Notes: generated by a model from the sequence alone, not told the origin. Numbered from the stretch's first letter, positions 25,746 through 33,954 are shown. The stretch is 43,331 nt of DNA from Bacillota bacterium (GCA_023441965.1 JAEZNB010000117.1:1-43331); one strand, 5' to 3'. Made by a program: numbers and translations.

Positions 25746-26520
25746 CTTCTCCACCCCAAAACACCTTTCTGAATTCGTCACTCTGCAGTATCTCCTCCGG
25801 CGTCCCTTCCTTCAGGATGGTCCGGTCCAGTAATATGACATGATCGGCATACCTTCTGACGAATTCAAAGTCATGGGAGACCACGATCATGGCCAGATCA
25901 TAATGCTCCTTCAGCTTTTCTATATTATGATAGAAGAGCTCCATTCCATTCTTATCGATACCGGATACCGGCTCGTCCAATAGCAACAGCTTGGGTACCG
26001 GGGTAACCGCTATGGACAGTAATACCCTCTGAAGCTCCCCACCGGACAGATCGCAGACTCTCTGATCGATATAGTCCTGAGCCTCAAAGATGCTTAACTG
26101 CTCCTTCACCCTTTCGTAAACCCTCCGGCTCCTACGCAGGAAAATCGGAGCATTGCTGATATAGCCTGCGAAGAGGTCATAAACGCTCATGGGAGTATTC
26201 TTTTCCAAATTGATATGCTGCGGAACATAACCCATGGTCAGCTTTGACATGGTATGATCCTTCAGGTCCGTAAACTCTATTCTGCCCTCATGCTTAAGCT
26301 CACCGAGAATTGCCTTGATTAAGGTGGATTTACCCGCTCCGTTCCTGCCGATGATTACGGTTAGCTTTCCGCAATGGATATGGAGATTGATATTCTCAAT
26401 AATGACTTTATCTCCGTCCCGGACACTGATATCGTGGATCTGTATGCAGTGCAGCCCACAGGCGCTTTCCTGCTTCTCCTGTATGGCTACTTCCGATTCC
26501 TGTTTTCTTATTCTTCCCAT
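25729..26520 (-). CDS. znuC: zinc ABC transporter ATP-binding protein (ZnuC-like)
   Basis: ATPase of 263 residues. Walker A is VIIGRNGAGKSTLIK near 55-70, the signature LSGGELQRVLLS near 160, Walker B KLLLLDEPVSGID near 182, and the H-loop VVSHDFEFVR near 218. The first 25 residues are a charged extension. GGAAGAGG precedes the ATG. It is 21 bases after znuA and overlaps znuB, which together with the Zur-like operator suggests zinc uptake rather than manganese or iron. Confidence 0.9.
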   Translation of the reverse strand: MGRIRKQESEVAIQEKQESACGLHCIQIHDISVRDGDKVIIENINLHIHCGKLTVIIGRNGAGKSTLIKAILGELKHEGRIEFTDLKDHTMSKLTMGYVPQHINLEKNTPMSVYDLFAGYISNAPIFLRRSRRVYERVKEQLSIFEAQDYIDQRVCDLSGGELQRVLLSIAVTPVPKLLLLDEPVSGIDKNGMELFYHNIEKLKEHYDLAMIVVSHDFEFVRRYADHVILLDRTILKEGTPEEILQSDEFRKVFWGGEDGYNI

Positions 26521-26541
26521 TTCACCTCTTCCTTCCGTTCC

Positions 26542-27504
26542 CTATTGAAAGGCTGTCTGCAGGGTCTGTAGGTTCTTCCTCATTGAGTTTAAGTAGGAGT
26601 CCTTGCTTCCGTCCCCTGTGACTGCAGAATCAATCACATAAGCCTTAGCGGAGGTTTCTTCTACGATTCTGTCTGTAACAGAGGCTCCGTATTGCGCTTC
26701 TGTGAACAGATATCCGATCTGACCGCTCTTTACTTCAGTGATGATATCTGCTATCTCCGCCGCACTTAAGGCCTCTTCATCGTCCATTTCCACAGTTCTA
26801 GCGATAGAAAGTCCAACACGGTCTGCAAGATAGGCAAAGGTCTCGTGGAATATGATTACCTCTGCCTGCTTCCCCTCTGTCTGAAGCCTAAGGGTTAGCG
26901 ACTGTAGCTCCTGTTCCAGCTCCTTGACCTGAAGAATATACTTTGTTGCATTCTCAGTGATTCTTTGGATGATATCCTCCCGCTCATCTGCCGATAGCTT
27001 CTCCTGCCCGAATAAATATGAGATCAGACCCTCCTTCATCTGGGAGATCTGCTCGATATACCGTATCGGGTCAAGCCAAACATGGGGATTTGCTTCTCCT
27101 ACGTGCTCATTACTCTCCAGCATATCGATTCCCTCACTGATATTGACCATTGGGAGCTGGGGATAATTCCTGATCACATCCCCGATATAATCCTCCATAC
27201 CACCTCCGTTCATCAGGAAGAGGTCAGCATCGGATAGGAGCCTCATATCTCCGGTGGTCAGCTGATAATCGTGCAGGCAGCCGGCGGAAAAATCCGTCAG
27301 ACTGTCCACCTTCAGCTCAGGTATCTGATCTGTAATATTAAGCGCGATAATATAGGTGGGATAAAAGGAGGTAACCAGCCTAAGCTTCGCTCCTTGTCCT
27401 CCTTCCTCCCTCCCGTTTCCGCGGTTGATTCCCCATATAAGAAAGGCACCGATGAGTCCGGCGATGAGCATGAGCAATATCAAAATGCCTGTTTTTTTCT
27501 TCAT
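26542..27504 (-). CDS. znuA: zinc ABC transporter substrate-binding lipoprotein-like protein (ZnuA-like)
   Basis: Cluster A-I binding protein of 320 residues, exported. Start at 27504 is chosen since AGGAGG lies six bases ahead; the first ATG at 27522 lies inside the operator. An N-terminal hydrophobic segment (about 5-24) follows KKK. There is no lipobox cysteine, so it may be held by this uncleaved helix. Metal ligands fit the family: NPHVWLDPI near residue 140-149 gives a histidine; the second (FHETFAYLADRVGL) gives another; a His-rich loop is absent. The EAQYGASVTDRIVEET end is typical. Leads the zinc operon. Confidence 0.9.
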   Translation of the reverse strand: MKKKTGILILLMLIAGLIGAFLIWGINRGNGREEGGQGAKLRLVTSFYPTYIIALNITDQIPELKVDSLTDFSAGCLHDYQLTTGDMRLLSDADLFLMNGGGMEDYIGDVIRNYPQLPMVNISEGIDMLESNEHVGEANPHVWLDPIRYIEQISQMKEGLISYLFGQEKLSADEREDIIQRITENATKYILQVKELEQELQSLTLRLQTEGKQAEVIIFHETFAYLADRVGLSIARTVEMDDEEALSAAEIADIITEVKSGQIGYLFTEAQYGASVTDRIVEETSAKAYVIDSAVTGDGSKDSYLNSMRKNLQTLQTAFQ

Positions 27505-27513
27505 AAAGCCTCC

Positions 27514-27536
27514 TAAATGCAATTCGTTTGCATTTA
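27514..27536 (-). promoter_or_regulatory. Zur-like operator of the zinc operon
   Basis: Perfect inverted repeat TAAATGCAA, five bases, TTGCATTTA. It sits just downstream of the znuA -10 box and ends nine bases before the start codon, so a bound Fur-family protein would block transcription. Zur is inferred from the genes it controls; no zur gene is in the window. Confidence 0.8.
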
Positions 27537-27539
27537 CAT

Positions 27540-27568
27540 ATTATAGTATAAGTATTCTCCTCTGTCAA
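27540..27568 (-). promoter_or_regulatory. sigma-A promoter of the zinc operon
   Basis: On the minus strand TTGACA and TATAAT with a 17-base spacer, a consensus promoter. The -10 lies three bases from the operator. Confidence 0.88.
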
Positions 27569-27695
27569 CGATTATGGACAAAGCCTATGAAAGCCGGTCA
27601 AAGTATGGCCTATGTTGATAGTATTCTATCCTGACAGGGACAAAATACTGTTATATCGATTGCTTGAGTAATTGTAACGGAAAATAAAATATTTC

Positions 27696-27724
27696 TTGTA
27701 ATAGAGAAGCATCTATGCTATTAT
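27696..27724 (+). promoter_or_regulatory. promoter of the ECF S component gene
   Basis: TTGTAA and TATTAT separated by 17 bases, 52 bases before the start codon. Confidence 0.55.
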
Positions 27725-27776
27725 CTCTATTAAAATTATTTTAGCAAAAATAGCAAATAGCAAGGGGGAGGTACTT

Positions 27777-28277
27777 ATGAACAAAAACTTTCGAATCTAT
27801 GTCACAGCAGCCCTGATGGCAGCCCTGACCTGTGTGGCTACCATGGCGATCAAATTTCCGTCTCCGACCGGGTACATCCACCCCGGAGATGCTTTTGTTC
27901 TATTATCCGGTATTATTCTGGGTCCGATCTATGGTCCTCTGGCAGCAGGTATCGGTTCATTGACTGCTGATCTCTTAGCCGGTTATCCCCAGTTTGCCAT
28001 CGCTACCTTTGTAATTAAAGCTCTGGGCGCTCTCATTCCCGCCTTGATTTACAGGAAGGGCAAGATCAGTACTGTCATACTCTCCGGAATTATAGGTGAG
28101 CTGGTTGTAACCGCAGGTTATTTTGTCTTCGAAAACTTCCTTTACGACTTTGCTGCCGCCTTAAAATCCATTCCCCTCAATCTGGTACAGAATGCCATGG
28201 GAATCATTCTTGCCACTCTGCTCTTCCCGGTCTTAAGAAAGGTACCTCAGATTAAGGATCTGATGGATCATAAATAA
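27777..28277 (+). CDS. ECF transporter S component
   Basis: Membrane protein of 166 residues with five to six hydrophobic segments. The AALMAALTCVATMAI opening, SPTGYIHPGDAFVLLSGIIL and YGPLAAGIGSLTADLLAGY mark it as a substrate-capturing S component of an energy-coupling factor transporter, most like the COG4720 group (pyrimidine/pyridoxine-precursor type). Substrate not decided by sequence. The shared EcfA/EcfT module is not in the window, which is normal for group II ECF. GGGGGAGG lies six bases before the ATG. The riboswitch-led pyruvate formate-lyase gene follows, with its own promoter. Confidence 0.88.
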   Translation: MNKNFRIYVTAALMAALTCVATMAIKFPSPTGYIHPGDAFVLLSGIILGPIYGPLAAGIGSLTADLLAGYPQFAIATFVIKALGALIPALIYRKGKISTVILSGIIGELVVTAGYFVFENFLYDFAAALKSIPLNLVQNAMGIILATLLFPVLRKVPQIKDLMDHK

Positions 28278-28358
28278 ACAGCCATATGGCAGTATAAAAG
28301 AGCAATACCTATAACAGCTGATAATAAGTTCTATTAGTATTAATGAAGAGTCTCTGTA

Positions 28359-28387
28359 TTGACTTATGTCAGCCGCAAACCTATAAT
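28359..28387 (+). promoter_or_regulatory. sigma-A promoter of the riboswitch-pfl unit
   Basis: TTGACT and TATAAT with a 17-base spacer, placing the transcript start just at the beginning of the ZTP aptamer. Confidence 0.85.
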
Positions 28388-28394
28388 GATTTTA

Positions 28395-28517
28395 TACCGG
28401 AACTGGCGGATCAGTGGGTTACCACGAGGGACCGGTATTCAGCTTCTTCCTTGAAGCTTAAGATTTGAATGTCGACCGCCTGGGCAGCGTGATATACGCT
28501 TGTTCAGGCGGTTTTTT
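28395..28517 (+). promoter_or_regulatory. ZTP riboswitch (pfl motif) with terminator
   Basis: The leader shows the pfl-motif blocks: CCGGAACTGGCG, GTGGGTTACCAC, GGGACCGG, a linker hairpin AGCTTC/GAAGCT (28441-28458) and the 3' pseudoknot stretch CCGCCTGGGCA (28476-28486). The terminator is built from CCGCCTG (28476-28482) and CAGGCGG (28505-28511) followed by six U, so ligand binding at CCGCCTGGGCA competes directly with termination. ZTP signals folate shortage; binding should turn on the downstream gene. Confidence 0.9.
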
Positions 28518-28548
28518 GTATTATTTATTCGGAAGGGAGATGGCCAAA

Positions 28549-30774
28549 ATGCATTCATGGTATGAATTTAAACCGGGAAAATGGCAGGAAGAAATCAATG
28601 TCAGAGACTTTATTATAAGGAATTATACCCCTTATGATGGGGACGAAGGCTTTCTTGCTCCCCCATCCTCCAGGACGGTAGCCTTAAATGAGGCCTATGG
28701 AAGCCTATCCAAGGAGGAGCACGAGAAGGGAGTTCTCTCTATCAATACCGATGTGGTATCCTCCCTCCTTACCTATGAGCCCTCCTATCTGGATCGGGAG
28801 AAGGAGCTCATCTACGGTTTTCAGACCGATGCACCCCTTCGAAGGGGTGTTAATCCCTTTGGTGGCATCCGTATGGCCAGACAGTCCTGCGAGGCCTATG
28901 GCTATACTCTTTCTGACGAGGTGGAAGAGCATTTCCGTTACCGCACAACCCATAATGACGGGGTATTTCGTGTCTATACCCCCGAGATGAAGAAGGCTCG
29001 GAAAAGCGGCGTGATCACCGGACTTCCGGATGCCTATGGCAGAGGCCGCATCATCGGGGATTACCGCAGGGTAGCTCTTTATGGCGTTGATTATCTGATC
29101 CATCAGAAGGAGGAGGATAAGCTGCAGCTGGGTAATCAGCCAATGACAGAGGAAAGCATACGTACGCTGGAGGAGCTATACCGGCAGATTGATTTTCTAA
29201 GGCAACTGAAAGAGATGGCTCAAAGCTATGGCTTTGATATCTCCGGACCTGCCACAAATGCAAGAGAGGCCGTTCAATGGCTCTACTTTGCGTATTTAGG
29301 TGCGATCAAGGAGCAGAACGGTGCCGCCATGTCCCTGGGACGAACCTCGACCTTCCTGGATATCTATTTTGAGCGGGATCTAAGACATGGGCTTCTGGAT
29401 GAGGCAGCTGCGCAGGAGCTGATCGATCAGTTCGTTCTCAAGCTCCGTATGGCGAGGCAGCTTCGTACTCCCGAATACAATGAGCTCTTTGCTGGGGATC
29501 CGATGTGGATCACAGAGGCAATCGGCGGGTTGACAGAAGAGGGGGAAAGCCTCGTTACGAAGAACAGCTTCCGCTTCCTTCATACTCTGACAAACCTGTC
29601 CCCTGCACCGGAACCCAACCTTACGGTGCTCTGGTCTGAAAGGCTGCCGAACAACTTTAAGAAGTATTGTGCCCGGATGTCCATAGAGACCGATTCCATC
29701 CAATATGAAAATGATGATCTCATGCGTCCTGCCTACGGGGATGATTACGGAATTGCCTGCTGTGTGTCAGCCATGAAGCTCGGTAAGCAGATGCAGTTCT
29801 TCGGCGCCCGCTGTAATCTCGCAAAGGTACTGCTCATGAGCCTAAATGGAGGTAAGGATGAAATCAGCGGAGAACAGGTTGGTCCGAAGACAGAGATCTA
29901 TCCCGATGGTAAGACCCTACACTTTGATGAGGTCTGGAATAGCTTCCTGAACATGCTGGATTGGCTTTGTAGCCTATATGTCAATACGATGAATGTCATA
30001 CACTATATGCATGATAAGTATGCCTATGAGAAGCTCCAGATGGCGCTCCATGATACACAGGTCGAACGCTTCATGGCCTTTGGTATCGCCGGCTTATCGG
30101 TTGTGGCGGATTCCCTAAGTGCGATTAAATATGCCAAGGTTACCCCCATAAAGGACGACCGTGGATTGATCACAGACTTTATCATAGACGGAGCTTATCC
30201 CTCCTACGGCAATCATGATGACCGTGTGGACGATATCGCTCGCAGCCTGACCCATGAATTTACAATCAGGCTAAGGAGACATCCCGCCTATCGGAATGCC
30301 ATCCACACCTTGTCTGTCCTGACAATCACCAGCAATGTAGTCTATGGCAAGAAAACCGGTTCTACCCCTGACGGAAGAAAGCTGGGTGCTCCATTCGCTT
30401 CAGGTGCGAATCCGATGCATGGGCGGGACAGAAAGGGTGCCTTAGCCTCCTTGCTTTCCGTAGCAAAGCTGGATTATGACACCTGCAGGGACGGTATCTC
30501 CAATACCTTTACCATAACTCCGGATGCCTTAGGCAAGACCCTAGAGGAGCAGATCAGAAACCTATGTGCTATTTTGGATGGATACTTTTCAGGCAAAGGA
30601 CATCATCTGAATGTCAATGTATTAAACCGGTCATTACTGCTCGATGCCAAGGAGCATCCAAAGAAGTATCCCAACCTGACAATCCGTGTATCAGGCTATG
30701 CTGTCCGCTTCCATTCCCTGAGTGCAAGGCAGCAGGATGAGGTAATCTCCCGCACCTTCCATGAGCATCACTAA
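28549..30774 (+). CDS. pflB: pyruvate formate-lyase (formate C-acetyltransferase)
   Basis: Glycyl radical enzyme of 741 residues that converts pyruvate and CoA to acetyl-CoA and formate. Catalytic cysteines are Cys404 and Cys405 in GIACCVSAMK; the radical glycine is Gly716 in RVSGYAVRF. The start is ATG at 28549, nine bases after AGGGAG; the longer reading frame would run through the riboswitch terminator. The formate made feeds one-carbon/purine metabolism, which explains ZTP control. No activase gene (pflA) follows, although it normally lies next to pflB; activation must come from elsewhere. Confidence 0.97.
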   Translation: MHSWYEFKPGKWQEEINVRDFIIRNYTPYDGDEGFLAPPSSRTVALNEAYGSLSKEEHEKGVLSINTDVVSSLLTYEPSYLDREKELIYGFQTDAPLRRGVNPFGGIRMARQSCEAYGYTLSDEVEEHFRYRTTHNDGVFRVYTPEMKKARKSGVITGLPDAYGRGRIIGDYRRVALYGVDYLIHQKEEDKLQLGNQPMTEESIRTLEELYRQIDFLRQLKEMAQSYGFDISGPATNAREAVQWLYFAYLGAIKEQNGAAMSLGRTSTFLDIYFERDLRHGLLDEAAAQELIDQFVLKLRMARQLRTPEYNELFAGDPMWITEAIGGLTEEGESLVTKNSFRFLHTLTNLSPAPEPNLTVLWSERLPNNFKKYCARMSIETDSIQYENDDLMRPAYGDDYGIACCVSAMKLGKQMQFFGARCNLAKVLLMSLNGGKDEISGEQVGPKTEIYPDGKTLHFDEVWNSFLNMLDWLCSLYVNTMNVIHYMHDKYAYEKLQMALHDTQVERFMAFGIAGLSVVADSLSAIKYAKVTPIKDDRGLITDFIIDGAYPSYGNHDDRVDDIARSLTHEFTIRLRRHPAYRNAIHTLSVLTITSNVVYGKKTGSTPDGRKLGAPFASGANPMHGRDRKGALASLLSVAKLDYDTCRDGISNTFTITPDALGKTLEEQIRNLCAILDGYFSGKGHHLNVNVLNRSLLLDAKEHPKKYPNLTIRVSGYAVRFHSLSARQQDEVISRTFHEHH

Positions 30775-30952
30775 TTCCTGTAGCTCCATTGACATAATAG
30801 ACATCTTTCTCAAGACATATACTTCATACCGGAAAAAACTTAGTTGCAGTACAGGACACTGTTTGTATTTTCTAGGGATAATACATATACTTTATCTAAA
30901 ACATACAGTTCTATAAGAGTATATAAATAGAATATACATTGGTTTTCATCAG

Positions 30953-30981
30953 TTGTCCTGTTGGAAGAAATGATGTATAAT
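30953..30981 (+). promoter_or_regulatory. promoter of the polymerase gene
   Basis: TTGTCC and TATAAT with a 17-base spacer. The -35 overlaps the right arm (CAGTTGTCCTGT) of an inverted repeat whose left arm ACAGGACACTG is at 30848-30858. Confidence 0.65.
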
Positions 30982-31021
30982 GTAAAAGGTTGTTCATTAT
31001 ATCTGCAAAGGAGTAAAATAA

Positions 31022-32926
31022 ATGTCTGAAAGTACAAACAAGCAAGCCAGCAAAAGTAAAGAGCATCCTCCGGTGAATATCGACATCCCCGGTGATAAGA
31101 TGAGTGACAATACGATCAATAAGCTATTATTATTACCTGTCGTATTCATCATAGCTATTCTGCCACTCATTGTACGGCAGCATGCTTATGATCCTCGTCT
31201 TGGGGATTTCAATTGGTTTCCGTCTACAATAAAGCTTTATGATTATTTTCTATATTATAAGCAGGTATATTTTATCTTTGCTTTTATCATCATGATTATG
31301 ATTATTGTAGCAAAGGCATGGTTTGATAGAAAGAGCCTTGTGTATCGGCCGATCTTTATCCCCTTGGGTGCATATGCTCTATTGTCTCTGCTATCCTCGG
31401 TCTTCTCAAAATACAGCAAATATACTTATAAAGGAATGTACGAGCAATTCGAGTCTGTCTTTGTCCTGCTGGGTTATTGTCTACTGGTATACTATATTAC
31501 CTTGATTGTAAAGACAGAGCAGGATGTTAAGTTTATCATAAACAGTCTGCTGGTCAGCATTATCGCCCTAAGCATATTGGGCTTGACACAGTTCCTCGGA
31601 CGTGATTTTTTACGGTCAGATATGGGCATGAGATTAATTACACCGAAGTCCCAATGGGATAGTTTTGAGGACCTCATCTTCCAGTTTGATCTTAAGACAG
31701 TATACCTGACCCTATATAATCCGAACTACGTAGGTGTATATGCCGCTATGGTGATTCCTCTCTTGGCACTGCTGCTATTCTTTAACAGGAAGCTGCTGAT
31801 GATACCGGTTTACTTACTGGCTATTGGGGGTATACTGGTAAGCCTCATTGGCTCCGGATCAAAGGCCAGTATTGTTGCCTTGGGTGTAGCCGGTCTCTGT
31901 GCCGTTTTAGTGCTTGCAAAATATATCCTAAAATACTTCTATATCACCATCCCTTTGATCCTTATAATTCTGATAGCCGTTTTCATCGTTAATAAGAAAT
32001 ATGATAATGCATTATTCCGATCCCTTCAGAACGCATTTTCATTGGAAAAAACAGAAAAAGACCTGTCTGATATTCAAACACTGGAGGATAAGGTAAGCAT
32101 CACCTATAAGGGTAATACTCTATATGTCAGCTATTACGTACAGGATGGTTATGCCTATATCTCTGCAGTAGATGACACAAACGTCGAAATTCCTATGGTA
32201 ATCAGTGGCGCAAATGATTTTTATGCTTCAACTGATGTCCGTTTCCCCGGTTTCCGCTTTAGTACCGCGAATTTTAATAACATTCTATTCTTAAACATCA
32301 TTATAGAAGACAAGCCCTGGTATTTCACCAATCAAGTTACTGACGGTGGTTATTATTATCTGAACCGTTTTGGAAAGCTGGATAAGATTATTCCGGCACC
32401 CTCTGCGGTATTCACAGGCTATGAGGGATACGCCTCTTTACGAGGCTATATCTGGTCAAGAACACTTCCTCTGTTAAAAAAGTACCCTGTTTTAGGCTCC
32501 GGAGCAGATACCTATATTATGGCCTTTCCACAGCAGGATTATCTTAACCTTTATAATTACGGTTATGGTGAGCAAATACTGACGAAGCCTCATAGTCTTT
32601 ATCTGCAGATCGGTGTCCAGACGGGCGTCTTATCCTTAATTGCCTTCCTGGTCTTCTATGGCATGTACTTTATCTCCAGTCTGCGTCTATATATCAAAGG
32701 CCATTTTAAAAGCTTTTATGCCCAGGTTGGTATCGGAATCATGATGGCTACCGTAAGTTACATGGTCATGGGTATTTCCAATGACTCAAGCCTAACAGTT
32801 GCCCCGGTATTCTGGGCCTTGATCGGACTGGGAATCGCCGTTAACAGACTGGCGAAGCCCTTCATAGCGGAAGAAGCCGCTTTAGCGAAGGAAGCAAAGG
32901 CCAGGAGAAAAGAAAAGCAGCAATAG
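31022..32926 (+). CDS. O-antigen ligase/polymerase family membrane protein
   Basis: Integral membrane protein of 634 residues with about 12 membrane segments. The Wzy_C/O-antigen ligase signature is in the C-terminal half: SLRGYIWSRTLPLLKKYPVL then GSGADTYIMAFP near residue 475-505, followed by GVQTGVLSLIAFLVF. A large loop of about 130 residues (about 345-475) outside the membrane separates two membrane blocks. The 25 N-terminal residues are polar and lysine-rich. Probable role: polymerising or ligating a surface polysaccharide. AAGGAG precedes the ATG. Alone in its operon; a family repeat begins directly after the stop codon. Confidence 0.85.
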   Translation: MSESTNKQASKSKEHPPVNIDIPGDKMSDNTINKLLLLPVVFIIAILPLIVRQHAYDPRLGDFNWFPSTIKLYDYFLYYKQVYFIFAFIIMIMIIVAKAWFDRKSLVYRPIFIPLGAYALLSLLSSVFSKYSKYTYKGMYEQFESVFVLLGYCLLVYYITLIVKTEQDVKFIINSLLVSIIALSILGLTQFLGRDFLRSDMGMRLITPKSQWDSFEDLIFQFDLKTVYLTLYNPNYVGVYAAMVIPLLALLLFFNRKLLMIPVYLLAIGGILVSLIGSGSKASIVALGVAGLCAVLVLAKYILKYFYITIPLILIILIAVFIVNKKYDNALFRSLQNAFSLEKTEKDLSDIQTLEDKVSITYKGNTLYVSYYVQDGYAYISAVDDTNVEIPMVISGANDFYASTDVRFPGFRFSTANFNNILFLNIIIEDKPWYFTNQVTDGGYYYLNRFGKLDKIIPAPSAVFTGYEGYASLRGYIWSRTLPLLKKYPVLGSGADTYIMAFPQQDYLNLYNYGYGEQILTKPHSLYLQIGVQTGVLSLIAFLVFYGMYFISSLRLYIKGHFKSFYAQVGIGIMMATVSYMVMGISNDSSLTVAPVFWALIGLGIAVNRLAKPFIAEEAALAKEAKARRKEKQQ

Positions 32927-32996
32927 GTGACAAGGGGACGGAGATATTGTCACCTTTATCAGATCATTTGTGACAGGGGGACGGAGATATTGTCAC
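32927..32996 (+). repeat. two tandem GTGAC...GTCAC repeat units
   Basis: Two 27-base units at 32927-32953 and 32970-32996, 43 bases apart; each begins GTGACA, holds GGGGACGGAGATATT and ends TGTCAC, so each can form a small hairpin. The 16-base spacer CTTTATCAGATCATTT is repeated in part after the second. The first unit starts immediately after the stop codon of the polymerase. No CRISPR gene is present. Confidence 0.9.
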
Positions 32997-33174
32997 CTTT
33001 ATCAGATCATGTTACACGGCCCATAGAAGCGTCCGTAAAAGACTTTAAAAGATAGCCGTGTCCAAAGTTACTTATAAGATATTGAGACACATTCTTACCC
33101 GATACAGTAAGCTTAAGGATAAGAGTTATATTGTCTGTGATCTGATGCTTCTATACCATAATGTCCTAAGAGAA
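32997..33174 (+). repeat. core repeat, copy 1
   Basis: A stretch of about 180 bases that recurs at 33684-33859, from CTTTATCAGATCATGTTACA to TAATGTCCTAAGAGAA, with dispersed substitutions and a few short indels. It includes a frame from GTG at 33058 to a stop at 33225 (55 codons), with the phrase KDKSYIVCDLMLLYHNVLRE. The second copy retains the phrase DKYFIVCDLILLYHNVLRE but its upstream frame is broken. I take this as a remnant of a coding region carried by the element, not a working gene. Confidence 0.7.
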
Positions 33175-33271
33175 TTCGACTTAATGTCTGAAGGAATTGG
33201 TGTCATAAGTGTAACCCCTTTATAAAGTAGCGTCAGTACTGCAAGTACTTATATCCAGAACTATATACTTA

Positions 33272-33611
33272 GGGTTCTATAATAAATGTTGGGGTGTGTG
33301 AAAAACACATTCCAACATTTTATTTATTGTAATAAAAATGCATCTATAAGAGCCTCTACCCAAAAATGAACGTCGACCAAAACAAACATTAAACGAAGGA
33401 GGTATCTTATAGATGCACTCTAATTGTAACAAGAAATTGATAGGTTTAGAAGATGTTATTAGAAAAGTCAGTCCGATAGTTATGTGAAGTTTTACATTGA
33501 AATAGCTCCTTCCCCACAGATCTACCCCTGCTGCGGAGAGACGACATCTCGTATCCATGATTACAGGCTTCAGGTAATCAAAGACCTTCCTATGCAGATG
33601 AAGAATACGTG
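33272..33611 (+). mobile_element. ISL3-family insertion sequence remnant
   Basis: The left part of an ISL3-type element. The probable left end begins GGGTTCTATAATAAATG at 33272; a hairpin TGTTGG..TGTGT/ACACA..CCAACA (about 33287-33317) comes next; the transposase remnant starts at 33413. A 13-bp repeat TGCATCTATAAGA (33339-33351) and its exact complement (33405-33417) fold over the GGAGG site and ATG. The right end is missing: sequence is cut at 33611 where a repeat unit begins. Confidence 0.75.
33413..33611 (+). pseudogene. truncated, frameshifted ISL3-family transposase
   Basis: Starts MHSNCNKKLIGLEDVIRKVS and meets a stop at 33485-33487. The frame continues one base out, from about 33475, as DSYVKFYIEIAPSPQIYPCC and then GETTSRIHDYRLQVIKDLPM and QMKNT, ending in TGA at 33609-33611. 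The Cys-Cys-Gly and RIHDYRLQVIKDLP motifs are the typical N-terminal zinc-binding part of ISL3 transposases. The catalytic DDE domain is absent. The final TGA is made by the first bases of the GTGAC repeat, so the repeat element joined or inserted here. Confidence 0.82.
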
Positions 33612-33945
33612 ACAGAGGGGACGCGTGACAGAGGGGACGGAGATATTGTCACCTTGTGACAGAGGGGACGGAGATATTGTCACCTTTATCAGATCATGTT
33701 ACACGGCCCATAGAAGCGTCCATAAACGACTTTTAATGATAACCGTGTCCAAGTACTTACAAGACATGGTGACCCATTCATAACCGCTACGGTAAGCTTA
33801 ATGATAAGTATTTTATCGTCTGTGATCTGATACTTCTATATCATAATGTCCTAAGAGAAGTCATCGCAATTGTGACGGAGGACGTGTGACAATATCTCCG
33901 TCCCCCTGTCACACGCGTCCCCCTGTCACACGTCCCCCTATCACA
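33609..33945 (+). mobile_element. 337-bp MITE-like element with repeat-built terminal inverted repeats
   Basis: The left end has three GTGACAGAGGGGACG units (starts 33609, 33625, 33656; the last two complete). The right end carries inverted counterparts: a complete inverted unit at 33886-33912 and two partial ones up to 33945. The interior (33684-33859) is the second core copy. There is no transposase frame. The structure resembles a MITE or REP/BIME cluster mobilised in trans. Confidence 0.75.
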
Positions 33946-33954
33946 ATGACGAGC

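Noticed and set aside
25069..25833. 254-codon plus-strand frame opposite the zinc permease
   Set aside because: It is the antisense of membrane helices in znuB/znuC; composition is explained by that strand.
28465..28548. Longer N-terminus of the pyruvate formate-lyase
   Set aside because: It would be encoded by the riboswitch terminator and does not look like a PFL N-terminus; the start at 28549 has a good ribosome site.
33058..33225. A 55-codon gene in the repeat core
   Set aside because: No ribosome site, starts with GTG inside a repeat, and the second copy has a broken frame upstream; treated as a remnant.
32927..33945. CRISPR-like array from the GTGAC repeats
   Set aside because: Spacings are irregular, units also occur inverted, only two or three occur in a row, and no cas gene is present.
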